Source: Rhodobacteraceae bacterium UBA6213
GTDB lineage: Bacteria > Pseudomonadota > Alphaproteobacteria > Rhodobacterales > Rhodobacteraceae
Assembly (NCBI GenBank): GCA_002421605.1
Contig: DISJ01000008.1
Span: 94,506 to 158,505, forward strand
Direction of reading: 5' to 3'
DNA length: 64,000 bases
Position numbers and translations under genes: made by a program
Shown: positions 33,000 through 42,506 of the stretch, piece by piece
Numbering within the stretch: the stretch's first letter is position 1
Layout of the letters: each line of letters opens with the position of its first letter
Notes under the pieces: model-generated
Database searches by the model: none
What the model was told of the DNA's origin: nothing
Seen by the model: the letters and a program-made list of their open reading frames with translations, nothing else

Positions 33000-34862
33000 A
33001 TGCCCAAACTGCCCGACGATCTATTGTTCGATGCCGCCGACGAAGTGACAATTCGCCAAGACCTTGTGCAGGTGGCACTTGGTCAGCGCCCGGCTGACCG
33101 CATTCTGCGTGTCGGTCGACTGCTTGATGTTGCCAGCCGCAGCTGGCTTGAGGATGCCGAAATCGTCATCCGTGGCCGCCGCATCGCCTATGTCGGCCCG
33201 AGAGGCAGCTACCCCGGAACCGCCGCCGAAGTGGTCGAGCGCCCCGGCCTTGCCGCCGTGCCCGGCTTTGGCGAGGTGCACAAGCACATCGAAAGCGCGC
33301 ATCTGACGCCCGAATATGAGGCCGCACTGGTGCTGCCGCGCGGCTGCACGTGGACCTGTGAGGCGAGTCACGAGTTTTCCAACGTCAACGGCGCGAAAAA
33401 CCTTGAGTTTTGGCTGACCGCGCGGCGCGCAGGTAGCCCGGCGAAAATCTTTCCGCTGCCCGGCTCTGCCGTGCCACCCACGGCCTACGAGGGCGGCGGC
33501 GGATATTTTGGCGGCGCGGAACAGGCCTCTTTCATGGCCAACCCGATGGTGGCGGGGCTGGATGAGGTGATGGATTGGCCCGCGCTGACGCGGCCCGAAA
33601 ACCCATCGCACGCGCGGCTTTGGGGCATGATCGGGGCCACATTCGCCGGGCGCGGCGTGGTCGAGGGGCACGGTGCGGGCCTGCGCGATCTGCCCGCGAT
33701 CAATGCCTTTGCCGCCGCAGGGCTTGCCTCGGACCATGAGGCATGGACCCCCGAGGAGGCTTGGGACAAATTGACCCATGGCATCTTTTTGCAGATTCGC
33801 CCCCATTCAATGCCCGAGATCATCGCCGGGCTTCTGGCGCGTGGCCTTGCCGATTGGAGCCAGATCGCCTTTGCCACTGATGACCGCCCCGCACAGGATA
33901 CGCTTGCGATCGGCGCCACCGACCACAACGTGCGGCTGGCAATTGAAAGTGGCCTCGCACCCGAAGTGGCCCTTCAATGCGTAACGCTGAACCCTGCGCG
34001 GCACATGCGCCTGACGCCTTGGGTGGGTAGCATCGCACCGGGCCGCTATGGCGACATCGTGCTTTTGTCCGATGTGGCGAAGGTCGAGATCGCTGAAGTC
34101 TGGGCTGACGGAAAGCAGATCAGCGAAGGCGCACGCTACACGGGCCCGCTGCCCCGCATCGACTGGCCCGAATGGGCCACGCGCACCGTGAACCTGCCGC
34201 GCCCGCTTGTCGCCGCCGATTTCGCCATTGCCGCCGCGCCGGGGCGCGCCACCATGCAGGCCGCCGTTTTGCGCCCGTTTCACTGGAGCGCAGATTTTCT
34301 GACCGAGGAATTATCGGTGGCAGGCGGTGCGGTGCAGCGCGATGCGACGCGCGCCATTACAAAATTCGCGGTTGTTGACCGCTATTCGGGCAAGGGCGGC
34401 GTTTCGCGCATGTTTTGGCGCGGCTGCGGACCTGCAACCAGCGATACCGCGCTGGCCTGCTCGGTCGCGCACGATCAGCACAATATTTGGGTGGTGGGCT
34501 CTTCAGATGCCGCAATGGCGTTGGCCGTGAACCGCATCCGCGAGTTGCAGGGGGGCTGGGCGCTGGCTTCGGGCGGGTGCATTCTGGCCGACCTCGCCTA
34601 TGAGGTGGGCGGGCTGATGAGCGCGCGGCCCGCCGAAGCGGTCGCCGCAGATTATCACGCGCTAGAGGCCGCCGCGGCCGGGATCGACTGGCTTTACGAG
34701 CCAAGCTTCAGCCCGCGCTGGTTTCCCGGCTTTCCGCACCGGTTGCAGTTCGCCACACTGACCTGCGCCCCCTGGGCCTGGGTGCTGGTGGCCCCAACCG
34801 AGGCGATCCCCGACGGGCTGGTGAACGTGCAAACCGGCGAAAGCCACAAGGTTGTGTGGTAA
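33000..34862 (+). CDS. Adenine deaminase family protein
   Basis: A 620-residue amidohydrolase of the Ade family, which converts adenine to hypoxanthine. Metal-site elements are present: HKHIES (His-x-His), SHEFSNVNG (His-Glu), EGHGAGL, SDHEAW and ATDDRPAQD. The C-terminal domain shows the expected VVDRYSGKGG-like and ASGGCILADLAYEVGGLMS-like blocks. Several usual residues differ (PGFGE for PGFID, EASHE for ADPHE), so it may be a divergent subfamily with another purine-like substrate. The start follows GAGGAG. It is divergent from the nucleoside hydrolase, fitting purine salvage. Confidence 0.85.
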   Translation: MPKLPDDLLFDAADEVTIRQDLVQVALGQRPADRILRVGRLLDVASRSWLEDAEIVIRGRRIAYVGPRGSYPGTAAEVVERPGLAAVPGFGEVHKHIESAHLTPEYEAALVLPRGCTWTCEASHEFSNVNGAKNLEFWLTARRAGSPAKIFPLPGSAVPPTAYEGGGGYFGGAEQASFMANPMVAGLDEVMDWPALTRPENPSHARLWGMIGATFAGRGVVEGHGAGLRDLPAINAFAAAGLASDHEAWTPEEAWDKLTHGIFLQIRPHSMPEIIAGLLARGLADWSQIAFATDDRPAQDTLAIGATDHNVRLAIESGLAPEVALQCVTLNPARHMRLTPWVGSIAPGRYGDIVLLSDVAKVEIAEVWADGKQISEGARYTGPLPRIDWPEWATRTVNLPRPLVAADFAIAAAPGRATMQAAVLRPFHWSADFLTEELSVAGGAVQRDATRAITKFAVVDRYSGKGGVSRMFWRGCGPATSDTALACSVAHDQHNIWVVGSSDAAMALAVNRIRELQGGWALASGGCILADLAYEVGGLMSARPAEAVAADYHALEAAAAGIDWLYEPSFSPRWFPGFPHRLQFATLTCAPWAWVLVAPTEAIPDGLVNVQTGESHKVVW

Positions 34863-36248
34863 TTACTCGGCAAAGGCCGCCAAGATGCGCACCCAGCTGC
34901 GGATGCCGTGGTGGAACGAGCTTAGATCGTATTTCTCGTTTGGCGCATGGATGCGGTTGTCAAAGCGGCCAAAGCCGATCAGCAGCGCATCCATTCCCAA
35001 GCTGTTGCGAAAGGCGTTCAGAATCGGGATAGATCCACCGGTGCCCGCCACCGCCGCCTCGCGCCCCCATTCGGCGGTCAGCGCCGCAAGCGCCTTGCGC
35101 AGCAGCGCGCCATCGGGCGGCATCACCGTGGCTGGGCTGCCGCCGTGGGGGGTAAAGATGACCTCGCAATCGGCGGGCAGATGCGCGCGCACATGGGCGC
35201 GAAAGGCCGCGCGCACCGCCTCGGGGTCTTGGCCCGCGACGAGGCGGAACGAGACCTTGGCATGCGCCTTGGCTGGGATCACGGTCTTGAACCCCTCGCC
35301 CATGAATCCGCCCCAGACCCCGTGCACCTCGAACGACGGGCGCGCCCAGCATTGCTCCAGCACGGTGCGACCAGCCTCGCCTGCGGGAATGCTCAGGCCG
35401 ACATCGCCCAGAAACCCTTCGGCATCAAAGGGCAAGCGCGCCCATTGCGCCGTGATCTCGGCAGGCACTTCGCGCACGCCGTCATAAAACCCCGCCAGTG
35501 CCACCGCGCCATCGGGACTGCGCAGGCTGGCCAGCACATCGGCCATCACCTGCAACGCATTGCGCGCGGCGTTGCCGAAAATGCCTGAATGCAGATCGCG
35601 GTTGGCGGCGGTTATTTCGATCTCTTCACCGACCAGCCCGCGCATCATCGTGGTGATCGCGGGAGTGTCGCGGTCCCACATGTCGGTATCGCAGACCAGC
35701 ACCACATCGGCGCGCAATTCCTCGGCCGTCTTGGCCAGAAATGGCGCAAGCGAAGGTGACGAGATTTCCTCTTCGCCCTCAAACAGCATGGATACGCGGA
35801 TCGGCAGGCTGCCGGTGACGGCCTTCCACGCGCGGCACGCCTCGACAAAGGTTAGAAGCTGCCCCTTGTCATCCGAGGCACCGCGCGCGGTGATCCATGT
35901 GTCACCATCGGGGCGTAGAATCAGGGTTGGTTCAAAGGGCGGCGTCGTCCAAAGCTCCAGCGGATCGGCGGGCTGCACATCATAGTGACCGTAAAACAGT
36001 ACATGCGGCCCCTGCCCCGCCGCGTCATGCGCCACCACCATCGGGTGGCGCGCTGTGGCGCGAACCGAGGCGTCAAAACCCAAAGACACCAGTTCTGCCG
36101 CCAGCCAGTCAGCGGCCTTACGGCAATCTGCGGCATGCGCGGGGTCGGTGGAAACCGAAGGGATGCGGATCAAATCTGATAGCCGCGTAACGCTGTCATT
36201 CAGCCCCGCCGTGGCCGCCGCCAATACTTTGTCTAGCACGTCGGTCAT
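34863..36248 (-). CDS. M20 family metallopeptidase (dipeptidase)
   Basis: A 461-residue zinc hydrolase of the M20 dipeptidase type. The metal site shows VLFYGHYDVQPADP (His, Asp), the bridging GASDDKGQ, catalytic Glu in FEGEEEISS and C-terminal GGSIPIL and the HAPNEKYDL His. It should hydrolyse dipeptides or N-acyl amino acids in the cytoplasm. It is the last gene of the transporter-amidohydrolase operon and overlaps the amidohydrolase gene by four bases. Its stop lies directly against the stop of the convergent adenine deaminase gene. Confidence 0.9.
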   Translation of the reverse strand: MTDVLDKVLAAATAGLNDSVTRLSDLIRIPSVSTDPAHAADCRKAADWLAAELVSLGFDASVRATARHPMVVAHDAAGQGPHVLFYGHYDVQPADPLELWTTPPFEPTLILRPDGDTWITARGASDDKGQLLTFVEACRAWKAVTGSLPIRVSMLFEGEEEISSPSLAPFLAKTAEELRADVVLVCDTDMWDRDTPAITTMMRGLVGEEIEITAANRDLHSGIFGNAARNALQVMADVLASLRSPDGAVALAGFYDGVREVPAEITAQWARLPFDAEGFLGDVGLSIPAGEAGRTVLEQCWARPSFEVHGVWGGFMGEGFKTVIPAKAHAKVSFRLVAGQDPEAVRAAFRAHVRAHLPADCEVIFTPHGGSPATVMPPDGALLRKALAALTAEWGREAAVAGTGGSIPILNAFRNSLGMDALLIGFGRFDNRIHAPNEKYDLSSFHHGIRSWVRILAAFAE

Positions 36249-37576
36249 GAAATTTTCCTTCCTGTATCAATCAGATGCATTTCGGCTTTGAAAGCCGTGG
36301 CCAGTTGCAACGCATCGCGCATCAGCTTTTTGCGCTCGAGCGTTTGGACCGCGCGCGCGCGCATCAGCCAGCGCCCGGCAACCATCACATCGCGCACATC
36401 CTCGGCGACACTGGCGAAAACCAGCGTGGAATACACGTCATAAACCGGCTGCTGGCGCGCCGCCGATAGGCTTACGCGGATCAGGTCAGCCTGTTTGCCC
36501 GGCTCGATCGAGCCGATCTGCCCCGCCAGCCCCAGCACGCGCGCGCCTTCAATTGTGGCCATGCGGATCACCTCAAGCGCGGGCATGCGCGCACGCGAGT
36601 GGCCCAGCAGTTTTTGAAACATTGCCACGGGAGCGAATTGCGCGAAAAGGTCCAGCGTGTTGCCGCTCATCGCGCCATCGGTGGCGATGCCGACCGCCAG
36701 TCCTGCTTCGCGCATCGCCTCGACGGGGGCGATGCCGCGCCCGGCCTTGCCGTTAGAGCGCGCGTTATGGGCTACCCCTACGCCAGCTGCGGCCATCCGG
36801 GCGGCCTCATCGGCGTTCACGTGCAAGCAATGCGCCGCAATCAACCCGCAGCGCAGCAACCCCGCGCGCGCCACCACCTCGACCGGGCGGCAGCCATGCG
36901 TGCGCTGCGCCCAGTCCATTTCGCTATCCATCTCGGCCAGATGGATCTGCACCGGCACGCCCGGATGCGCCTCGGCGTAGCGGGCAACGCGCGCCAGAAC
37001 TGGAATATCGGTCGAATAGGGCGCATGCGGCGCGATCGATGGTGTCACGCGCGCATGGCCTGCGAAAGCCGCAACCAATTGATCAACCAGCGTAAAACCC
37101 GCATCGATATTCGCATGATCAGGGGGCGCAAAATCGGCAATCGTCTGGCCGACTACACCGCGCAGGCCCGCGGTATCAAGCACGCGGCCAACCTCGACCT
37201 CGTGGTAATACATATCGGCAATGGTGGTTACACCGGCCTCGATGCTTTCATAGGCGGCGAGGGCGGTGCCCGCGCCCACCATCTGCGGCGTCACAAAGCG
37301 GCGTTCCAGCGGCAGGATATAGCGCACAAGGCGATCATCGACATCTTCGCCAAGCCCGCGAAACAGCGACATCGCCATATGGCAATGGGTGTTGACCATG
37401 CCCGCCATCACCACATCGCCGCCCGCGTCGATCTGCTCGGCATCCGGCAGATCGGGTGGCGCGCCAGTGCCAAGCGCCACGATGCGCGCGCCTTCGATTT
37501 GCACCCAACCGGCGGGCAGAACCTCCATCGCGGCGGTGCAGGGCAGCAGCGTCGCGTTGTAGATCAGCGTGCTCAT
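36245..37576 (-). CDS. TRZ/ATZ-type amidohydrolase (deaminase family)
   Basis: A 443-residue metal-dependent deaminase of the TRZ/ATZ group, which includes SAH/MTA deaminase, guanine deaminase and 8-oxoguanine deaminase. The metal motif VNTHCHMAMSLFRGLGED (about 66-83), HAPYS, the IHLAEM motif, AHCLHV and ATDGAMSGNTLD are present. It should deaminate a purine- or pterin-type ring. The gene overlaps the ABC ATPase gene upstream and the M20 gene downstream, so its substrate is probably brought in by that transporter. Confidence 0.87.
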   Translation of the reverse strand: MSTLIYNATLLPCTAAMEVLPAGWVQIEGARIVALGTGAPPDLPDAEQIDAGGDVVMAGMVNTHCHMAMSLFRGLGEDVDDRLVRYILPLERRFVTPQMVGAGTALAAYESIEAGVTTIADMYYHEVEVGRVLDTAGLRGVVGQTIADFAPPDHANIDAGFTLVDQLVAAFAGHARVTPSIAPHAPYSTDIPVLARVARYAEAHPGVPVQIHLAEMDSEMDWAQRTHGCRPVEVVARAGLLRCGLIAAHCLHVNADEAARMAAAGVGVAHNARSNGKAGRGIAPVEAMREAGLAVGIATDGAMSGNTLDLFAQFAPVAMFQKLLGHSRARMPALEVIRMATIEGARVLGLAGQIGSIEPGKQADLIRVSLSAARQQPVYDVYSTLVFASVAEDVRDVMVAGRWLMRARAVQTLERKKLMRDALQLATAFKAEMHLIDTGRKIS

Positions 37577-38634
37577 GCCTCGGGCGCAAGAATGCAGCAC
37601 TGCGCAGCGACGGGTTGCAGCCGCGCGGCGCTGCCCACTTCTTGCGCAGCCCCCAGCAGCCCTTGTGCGGTAAGCGGCCCGACGGCGCTATCGCACAGAT
37701 ATTGGTAGGCACGGCCGAGATAGCTGCGCAGCCCCAGCGTGGCGGGAATACCCGGCGCATCGGGGCCAACTACCATCAAGCCTTCCGGGCGCGCGCCCAG
37801 CACGAAGGCATCCGGAATTGCGCCGAATTCGACCTGTGACAGTGTCAGGCGTGCACCGCCCATGGCCTCTGCCTCGACCAGATCGCCCTTGCGTGCCAGC
37901 ACCCGCATTTCGATCAGGTTTTCAAACCCGACAAAGCGCGCCACAAAAGCGTTGGCGGGGCGGCTGTAAAGCGTTTCGGGCGTGTCAAATTGCATGATCC
38001 GACCCGCCTGCATGATCGCCACGCGGTCCGAGATGGAAAACGCCTCTTCCTGATCGTGGGTCACAAACACCGACGTGGTGCCATTGGCGCGCTGCATCTG
38101 GCGGATTTCGGCGCGCATACCGACACGCAGCTTGGCGTCGAGGTTGGAAAGCGGCTCATCGAACATCAGCAACGGCGGTTCGATCACCAGCGCGCGCGCC
38201 AGTGCGACCCGCTGGCGCTGCCCACCCGAAAGTGCGGCGGGCAAACGATCACCAAGGTCCGTCAACTCCACCCGCTCCAGCATCGCGGCCACCCGCGCTG
38301 CGCGCTCGGGTACCGCTGCGCCGCGTTGCTTGAGCCCGAAGCCCACGTTTTCGGCCACCGTCAAATGCGGAAAAAGCGCGTAGTTCTGAAACACCAGGCC
38401 AATATTGCGCCGATGCGCAGGCAGCCGCGTCAAGTCTTGATCGCCCAGCCGGATCGTGCCGCCAGTCGGTTCCAAAAACCCCGCGATCAGGCGCAGCGTC
38501 GTGGTTTTACCGCACCCCGACGCGCCAAGCAGCGAGACAAGTTCGCCCGCCTCGATCTTCAGCGAAAAGTCCTCGAGCACCTGCACCTTGCCGTAATGCG
38601 CAGAAAGGCGTTCGATTGTGAGCGGTTGGGTCAT
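37573..38634 (-). CDS. ABC transporter ATP-binding protein, PotA type
   Basis: A 353-residue ATPase with Walker A LLGASGCGKTTTLRLIAG, signature LSGGQRQRVALARALV, Walker B LLMFDEPLSNLDAKLR, H-loop VTHDQEEAF and a TOBE domain at the end (ARPEGLMVV). It energises the two PotB/PotC-like permeases upstream. The stop overlaps the amidohydrolase start (ATGA). Confidence 0.92.
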   Translation of the reverse strand: MTQPLTIERLSAHYGKVQVLEDFSLKIEAGELVSLLGASGCGKTTTLRLIAGFLEPTGGTIRLGDQDLTRLPAHRRNIGLVFQNYALFPHLTVAENVGFGLKQRGAAVPERAARVAAMLERVELTDLGDRLPAALSGGQRQRVALARALVIEPPLLMFDEPLSNLDAKLRVGMRAEIRQMQRANGTTSVFVTHDQEEAFSISDRVAIMQAGRIMQFDTPETLYSRPANAFVARFVGFENLIEMRVLARKGDLVEAEAMGGARLTLSQVEFGAIPDAFVLGARPEGLMVVGPDAPGIPATLGLRSYLGRAYQYLCDSAVGPLTAQGLLGAAQEVGSAARLQPVAAQCCILAPEA

Positions 38635-38640
38635 GTCATC

Positions 38641-39429
38641 TCATTTCGCAAGAAAGGTCAGGCCGAGCGTCAATTCGACCACCGCCATCACGCCCACGGT
38701 CAGCACCATCAGCAGCACCGAGACCGAGGCGATCACAGGGTCGAAGAACTGCTCGACATGGGCAAGGATCTGGATCGGCAAGGTAGAAACGCCGGGGCCG
38801 GTCAGAAACAGCGACACCGACACGTCATTGATCGAGGTGATAAAGGCCAGAATGAACGCGGCAATCACCGCTGAACGGACATTGGGCAGCACGATGGTGA
38901 AAAACGTCTTGATTGGTGGGCTGCCAAGCGAAATCGCAGCCTCTTCCATCGAGAAATCGAACGACGACAGGCTGGCCGAGATCACCCGCACCGCATAGGG
39001 CAGCACGATCAGCGTGTGCCCGGCCACAAGCGTGGCAAACACCGGCATATCCACCCCCACCGCCACCGATTTCAGCAGCGAAAACCCAAGCACGATTTCA
39101 GGCACAAGGATCGGCAGCACGAACACGGTTGAAAGCCAGCTTGGCAACTGCACGCGGTAGCGGTTTAGCGCATAGGCGGCAGGCAGGCCGAACAGCAGCG
39201 CAAGCCCGGTTGCCAGAAAGGCAATTTCGAGACTGGTCACGATCGTGCGCCGAAACGCCGCCATCTCGAATATCTTTACGAACCAGCGGGTTGAAAACCC
39301 TTTCGGTGGAAAGGTCAGAAAGGTCGTGTCCGATACCGCAGCACCAAGGATGATGACCAAGGGCGCTACGAGAAAGAAAAAGACCACCACGGCAAAGGCG
39401 ATCAGCGCAGGGTGCAGGGGCTGTTTCAT
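38641..39429 (-). CDS. ABC transporter permease, PotC type
   Basis: A 262-residue membrane protein with six predicted helices and a PotC-like EAA loop MEEAAISLGSPPIKTFFTIVLP (in part; about 161-180). It works with the PotB-type permease encoded upstream, whose stop overlaps its start. Confidence 0.91.
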   Translation of the reverse strand: MKQPLHPALIAFAVVVFFFLVAPLVIILGAAVSDTTFLTFPPKGFSTRWFVKIFEMAAFRRTIVTSLEIAFLATGLALLFGLPAAYALNRYRVQLPSWLSTVFVLPILVPEIVLGFSLLKSVAVGVDMPVFATLVAGHTLIVLPYAVRVISASLSSFDFSMEEAAISLGSPPIKTFFTIVLPNVRSAVIAAFILAFITSINDVSVSLFLTGPGVSTLPIQILAHVEQFFDPVIASVSVLLMVLTVGVMAVVELTLGLTFLAK

Positions 39430-40256
39430 CAGCTGCTCATCGGGTTCAGGCGCCGGGCAATGCGCGTCATGCCAAGCACCACCGAGACCGTGACCACCAC
39501 CATGATCGCGGCCACTGCCGAGGCGCCTTGCCAGTCAAATGCGACCATGGCGCGCTGATACAGCAGCGTGCCCATCACCATCTGCCGCTCGCCGCCCAGA
39601 AGTTGCGGTGTCGCGTAAGAGGTGAACGAGCCGGTGAATACCAGCACAGCCCCCACGATCAGCCCCGGCACCGCCAGCGGAAACACCACCTGGCGGAACG
39701 TCGCAGCGGGCGTTGCGCCAAGTGACGAGGCGGCTTGCAGCAGATCGTCGGGGATACCTTCCAGCACCCCCACCAGCGTAAGGATCATCAGCGGCACAAA
39801 CAGATAGACCATCGCCACAATCACCGACCCTTCGGTGTACAGCATCGCGAAGGGCTTGTCGGTAACGCCGAGCCAGAGCAGAAAATTGTTCAAAATGCCG
39901 TTTTTGCCCAGAATGATCAGCCAGGCAAAGCTGCGCACCACCACCCCGGTCAAAAGCGGAAAGACCGCAGCGATAATCAGGATGCTTTTCAACCGCCCCG
40001 GCGCTCGTGACACCACAAAGGCGGTCAGAAACCCCACAAACAGCGCAATCAGCGTGGTAATGGTGGCGATCTCGATGGTGCGCCAAAGCACCGCGCGCCG
40101 AAACGCGCTGCCAAAGAAATCGGCATAGGGCGCAAACGGGCCGCGCGCATCGCCAAAGGTGGCGGCAATGGTAGCGGCCACTGGCACCAGCAGTAGCAAC
40201 AGCACCAGAAGCGTGGCCGGGGTGCTCATCAGCCAGCCTGCAAAACGCTTCACCAT
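39429..40256 (-). CDS. ABC transporter permease, PotB type
   Basis: A 275-residue inner membrane protein with six predicted helices and the EAA-type loop LLQAASSLGATPAATFRQVV (about residues 173-192). It forms the heterodimeric channel with the PotC-type partner. A hairpin separates it from the binding-protein gene upstream. Confidence 0.91.
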   Translation of the reverse strand: MVKRFAGWLMSTPATLLVLLLLLVPVAATIAATFGDARGPFAPYADFFGSAFRRAVLWRTIEIATITTLIALFVGFLTAFVVSRAPGRLKSILIIAAVFPLLTGVVVRSFAWLIILGKNGILNNFLLWLGVTDKPFAMLYTEGSVIVAMVYLFVPLMILTLVGVLEGIPDDLLQAASSLGATPAATFRQVVFPLAVPGLIVGAVLVFTGSFTSYATPQLLGGERQMVMGTLLYQRAMVAFDWQGASAVAAIMVVVTVSVVLGMTRIARRLNPMSS

Positions 40257-40296
40257 CAGACCGTGCCTTTCTCATACCCCGGCACGCGGCTGGGGA

Positions 40297-40324
40297 AGGC
40301 AGAGCGGCAAGCGCCGCACTGCCT
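40297..40324 (-). promoter_or_regulatory. Intercistronic hairpin after PotD-like gene
   Basis: An eleven-pair stem is formed by AGGCAG plus GCGGC with GCCGC plus CTGCCT, interrupted by one A-A mismatch, around a four-base loop. It lies eight bases after the binding-protein stop and 40 bases before the permease gene. No T-run follows on the transcribed strand. It probably stabilises the binding-protein mRNA. Confidence 0.65.
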
Positions 40325-40332
40325 CTTGGTCA

Positions 40333-41373
40333 TTACATGCCGAAAACTTCGTTCCAGCGATCAATCCAACCGGTTTTGGCGGCGTTCATCGCGGCATAGT
40401 CGATCCGCTTGAGGCCGTTGATCATCTCTTCGCCATAGGTCCACTTGGCAGCAGCTTCGGGGCTCAACATCACCGATTTGGCGCTTGGGGCGTCAACGCC
40501 GTTCTCGGCGACGATGGTTTGCAGCGCGGGGTCGAGGATGAAGTTGATGAACTGCTCGGCCAACTCGACGTTTTCCGCACCTTTGGGAATGTTGACCGTG
40601 TTGAGCGTGGCATAGTCGCCATCGCTCAGATCGGCCCAGACCACGCTGGGCACCGCCGCCTGCAACTGGCCAAGGCTGAAATCCTGCGCCAGCGACACGG
40701 TGATTTCACCGGTCGAGAACAGGTTAATCATCTCCGAGCCGGTATTGTAGTTTTTGACCACGTTGGGTTTGAGTGCGGCAACTTCAGCCCACGCCGGGGC
40801 CGAGTCTGCAAAGACCGAGGTGCCGGCCTTGTCGCCCGCCAGCATGACCACCATCGGTCCCGCGGTCGTGGTGATGCCCGGCAGCGATAGCGAAGAGGCC
40901 AGATCGGCGCGCCACAGATCATTCCAGCTGGTAATCGGCGGCGAGACCTTGGCGGAATCATAGACAATGCCAACGCGGCCAATGGTGTAGGCCGGGCCGT
41001 AGTTGCCCTGCGGGGCCTGCGCGATTTCGTGCAGACCGGCAATGTTGGTTACCTTGGCGCGGTCGATTTCTTGGAACAGACCTTCTTCGATGCCAATCTG
41101 GCTGAAGCTGTCGGTCAGGTAGATCACATCAACGCCTTTGCCATCGCGCGCGCGCAGCTTGTTCAGGCGGTCCGCGTTGTTGCCGGTTTCAAACACCAAC
41201 TCGCAACCGCAAAGCTCTTGAAACGGCTGCACAATAAACTCGTTGAGCTTGTCGCCGTTAAAGCCCCACCACGAGATGGTCAGGGTTTTGGCCGAGGCGA
41301 GTTGTGGCATGGCTGCAGTTGAAAGCGTCAGCAAAGCCGCGCCGGTCAGGCGCGAGAGGGTGGTCAGGGACAT
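40333..41373 (-). CDS. Extracellular solute-binding protein, PotD type
   Basis: A 346-residue periplasmic protein with a signal peptide (MSLTTLSRLTGAALLTLSTA; cleavage near ASA-K) and the family 1/PotD pattern: LTISWWGFNGDKLNEF, GVDVIYLTDSFSQ and NVELAEQFINFILDP. It starts the operon transporter-amidohydrolase-M20 peptidase. The ligand is not polyamine by necessity: the linked deaminase and peptidase suggest a nitrogen heterocycle or an amino acid conjugate. Two Cys residues near FQELCGCELVF may form a disulfide or metal site. Confidence 0.9.
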   Translation of the reverse strand: MSLTTLSRLTGAALLTLSTAAMPQLASAKTLTISWWGFNGDKLNEFIVQPFQELCGCELVFETGNNADRLNKLRARDGKGVDVIYLTDSFSQIGIEEGLFQEIDRAKVTNIAGLHEIAQAPQGNYGPAYTIGRVGIVYDSAKVSPPITSWNDLWRADLASSLSLPGITTTAGPMVVMLAGDKAGTSVFADSAPAWAEVAALKPNVVKNYNTGSEMINLFSTGEITVSLAQDFSLGQLQAAVPSVVWADLSDGDYATLNTVNIPKGAENVELAEQFINFILDPALQTIVAENGVDAPSAKSVMLSPEAAAKWTYGEEMINGLKRIDYAAMNAAKTGWIDRWNEVFGM

Positions 41374-41513
41374 GGCAGGGCCTCTTGTTGGAAAAGGGTG
41401 GCAGTCTGGCAGCGGCGGGGTTTTCCCGCTCTGGTACTGGTTACGCTAACGACGCGCGAACACCACTGCAATCGCATTCGATACCGAGGTGCCGCCTGCG
41501 CTTGAACACAGTT

Positions 41514-42506
41514 TCAGACCACCGCCGGGCCGGGGAAATGGCAAGCTACCAGATGATCGCCGGGCAGCGGTACGGGAACCTTTTCGGCGCAAATGCCTTG
41601 CGCTCGCGCGCAACGGGTGCGGAACACGCAGCCCGACGGCGGGCTGAATGGCGACGGCAGATCGCCGGTAAGCGGGATCACTACCTTCTCACGCTCGCGC
41701 ACCGGGTCGGGAATCGGCACCGCCGACAGCAGCGCCTGCGTGTAGGGGTGTTGCGAATTGCCATAAAGCTCTCGCCCCGCGGCCATTTCCATCATCTGCC
41801 CGAGATAGAGCACCATCACCCGGTTCGAGATGTGTTTTACCACGCTCAGATCGTGCGCAATGAAGATCAACGTCAGCTTCAGATCGCGCTGCAACTCCAT
41901 CAAAAGGTTGATAACCTGCGCCTGAATCGAGACATCGAGCGCCGAAACCGGCTCGTCACAGATGACCAGTTTGGGGCCCACCACCAATGCGCGGGCAATG
42001 CCGATGCGTTGGCACTGGCCGCCCGAAAACTCGTGCGGGTAGCGGTTGATCTGGTTGGGTAAAAGCCCCACCCGATCCATCAGCTCTTTCACGCGCAGCT
42101 TCACCTCGGAAGTATCGAGTTCGGGGTGATGCGTGCGCAGCGGTTCGGCAATGATCTCGCCCACCGTCATGCGCGGGTTCAGGCTGGCCAGCGGGTCTTG
42201 AAACACCATCTGGATGTCGGCGCGGTACTTCAACATCGCGTGGCGGTTGAGCGACAAGAGGTCGGTCTTACCCTCCCAGATCGCGCGCCCGGTAGCGGGC
42301 ACCATCTGGATCAGCGCGCGCGCAAGCGTGCTTTTGCCGCAGCCAGATTCACCAACAATGCCCAAAACTTCACCTTCTGCCAAATCGAAGGTCACTCCGT
42401 TCACCGCATGCAGGCGGCGCAGCGGGGTCCAGGGCCAGTCGCCTTCGCGACGCAGGCTGAATGAAACGTGCAGGTCCTCGACCCGAAGCAAGGGGGTGGC
42501 GGTCAT
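41514..42506 (-). CDS. Oligopeptide/dipeptide ABC transporter ATPase, DppF/OppF type
   Basis: A 330-residue ATPase with Walker A GIVGESGCGKSTLARALI, signature FSGGQCQRIGIARALV, Walker B LVICDEPVSALDVS and the C-terminal oligopeptide motif around GCVFRTRCARAQGIC with Cys residues. It forms a pair with the DppD-type ATPase encoded upstream, with which it overlaps by four bases. It is the last gene of the operon. Confidence 0.93.
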   Translation of the reverse strand: MTATPLLRVEDLHVSFSLRREGDWPWTPLRRLHAVNGVTFDLAEGEVLGIVGESGCGKSTLARALIQMVPATGRAIWEGKTDLLSLNRHAMLKYRADIQMVFQDPLASLNPRMTVGEIIAEPLRTHHPELDTSEVKLRVKELMDRVGLLPNQINRYPHEFSGGQCQRIGIARALVVGPKLVICDEPVSALDVSIQAQVINLLMELQRDLKLTLIFIAHDLSVVKHISNRVMVLYLGQMMEMAAGRELYGNSQHPYTQALLSAVPIPDPVREREKVVIPLTGDLPSPFSPPSGCVFRTRCARAQGICAEKVPVPLPGDHLVACHFPGPAVV

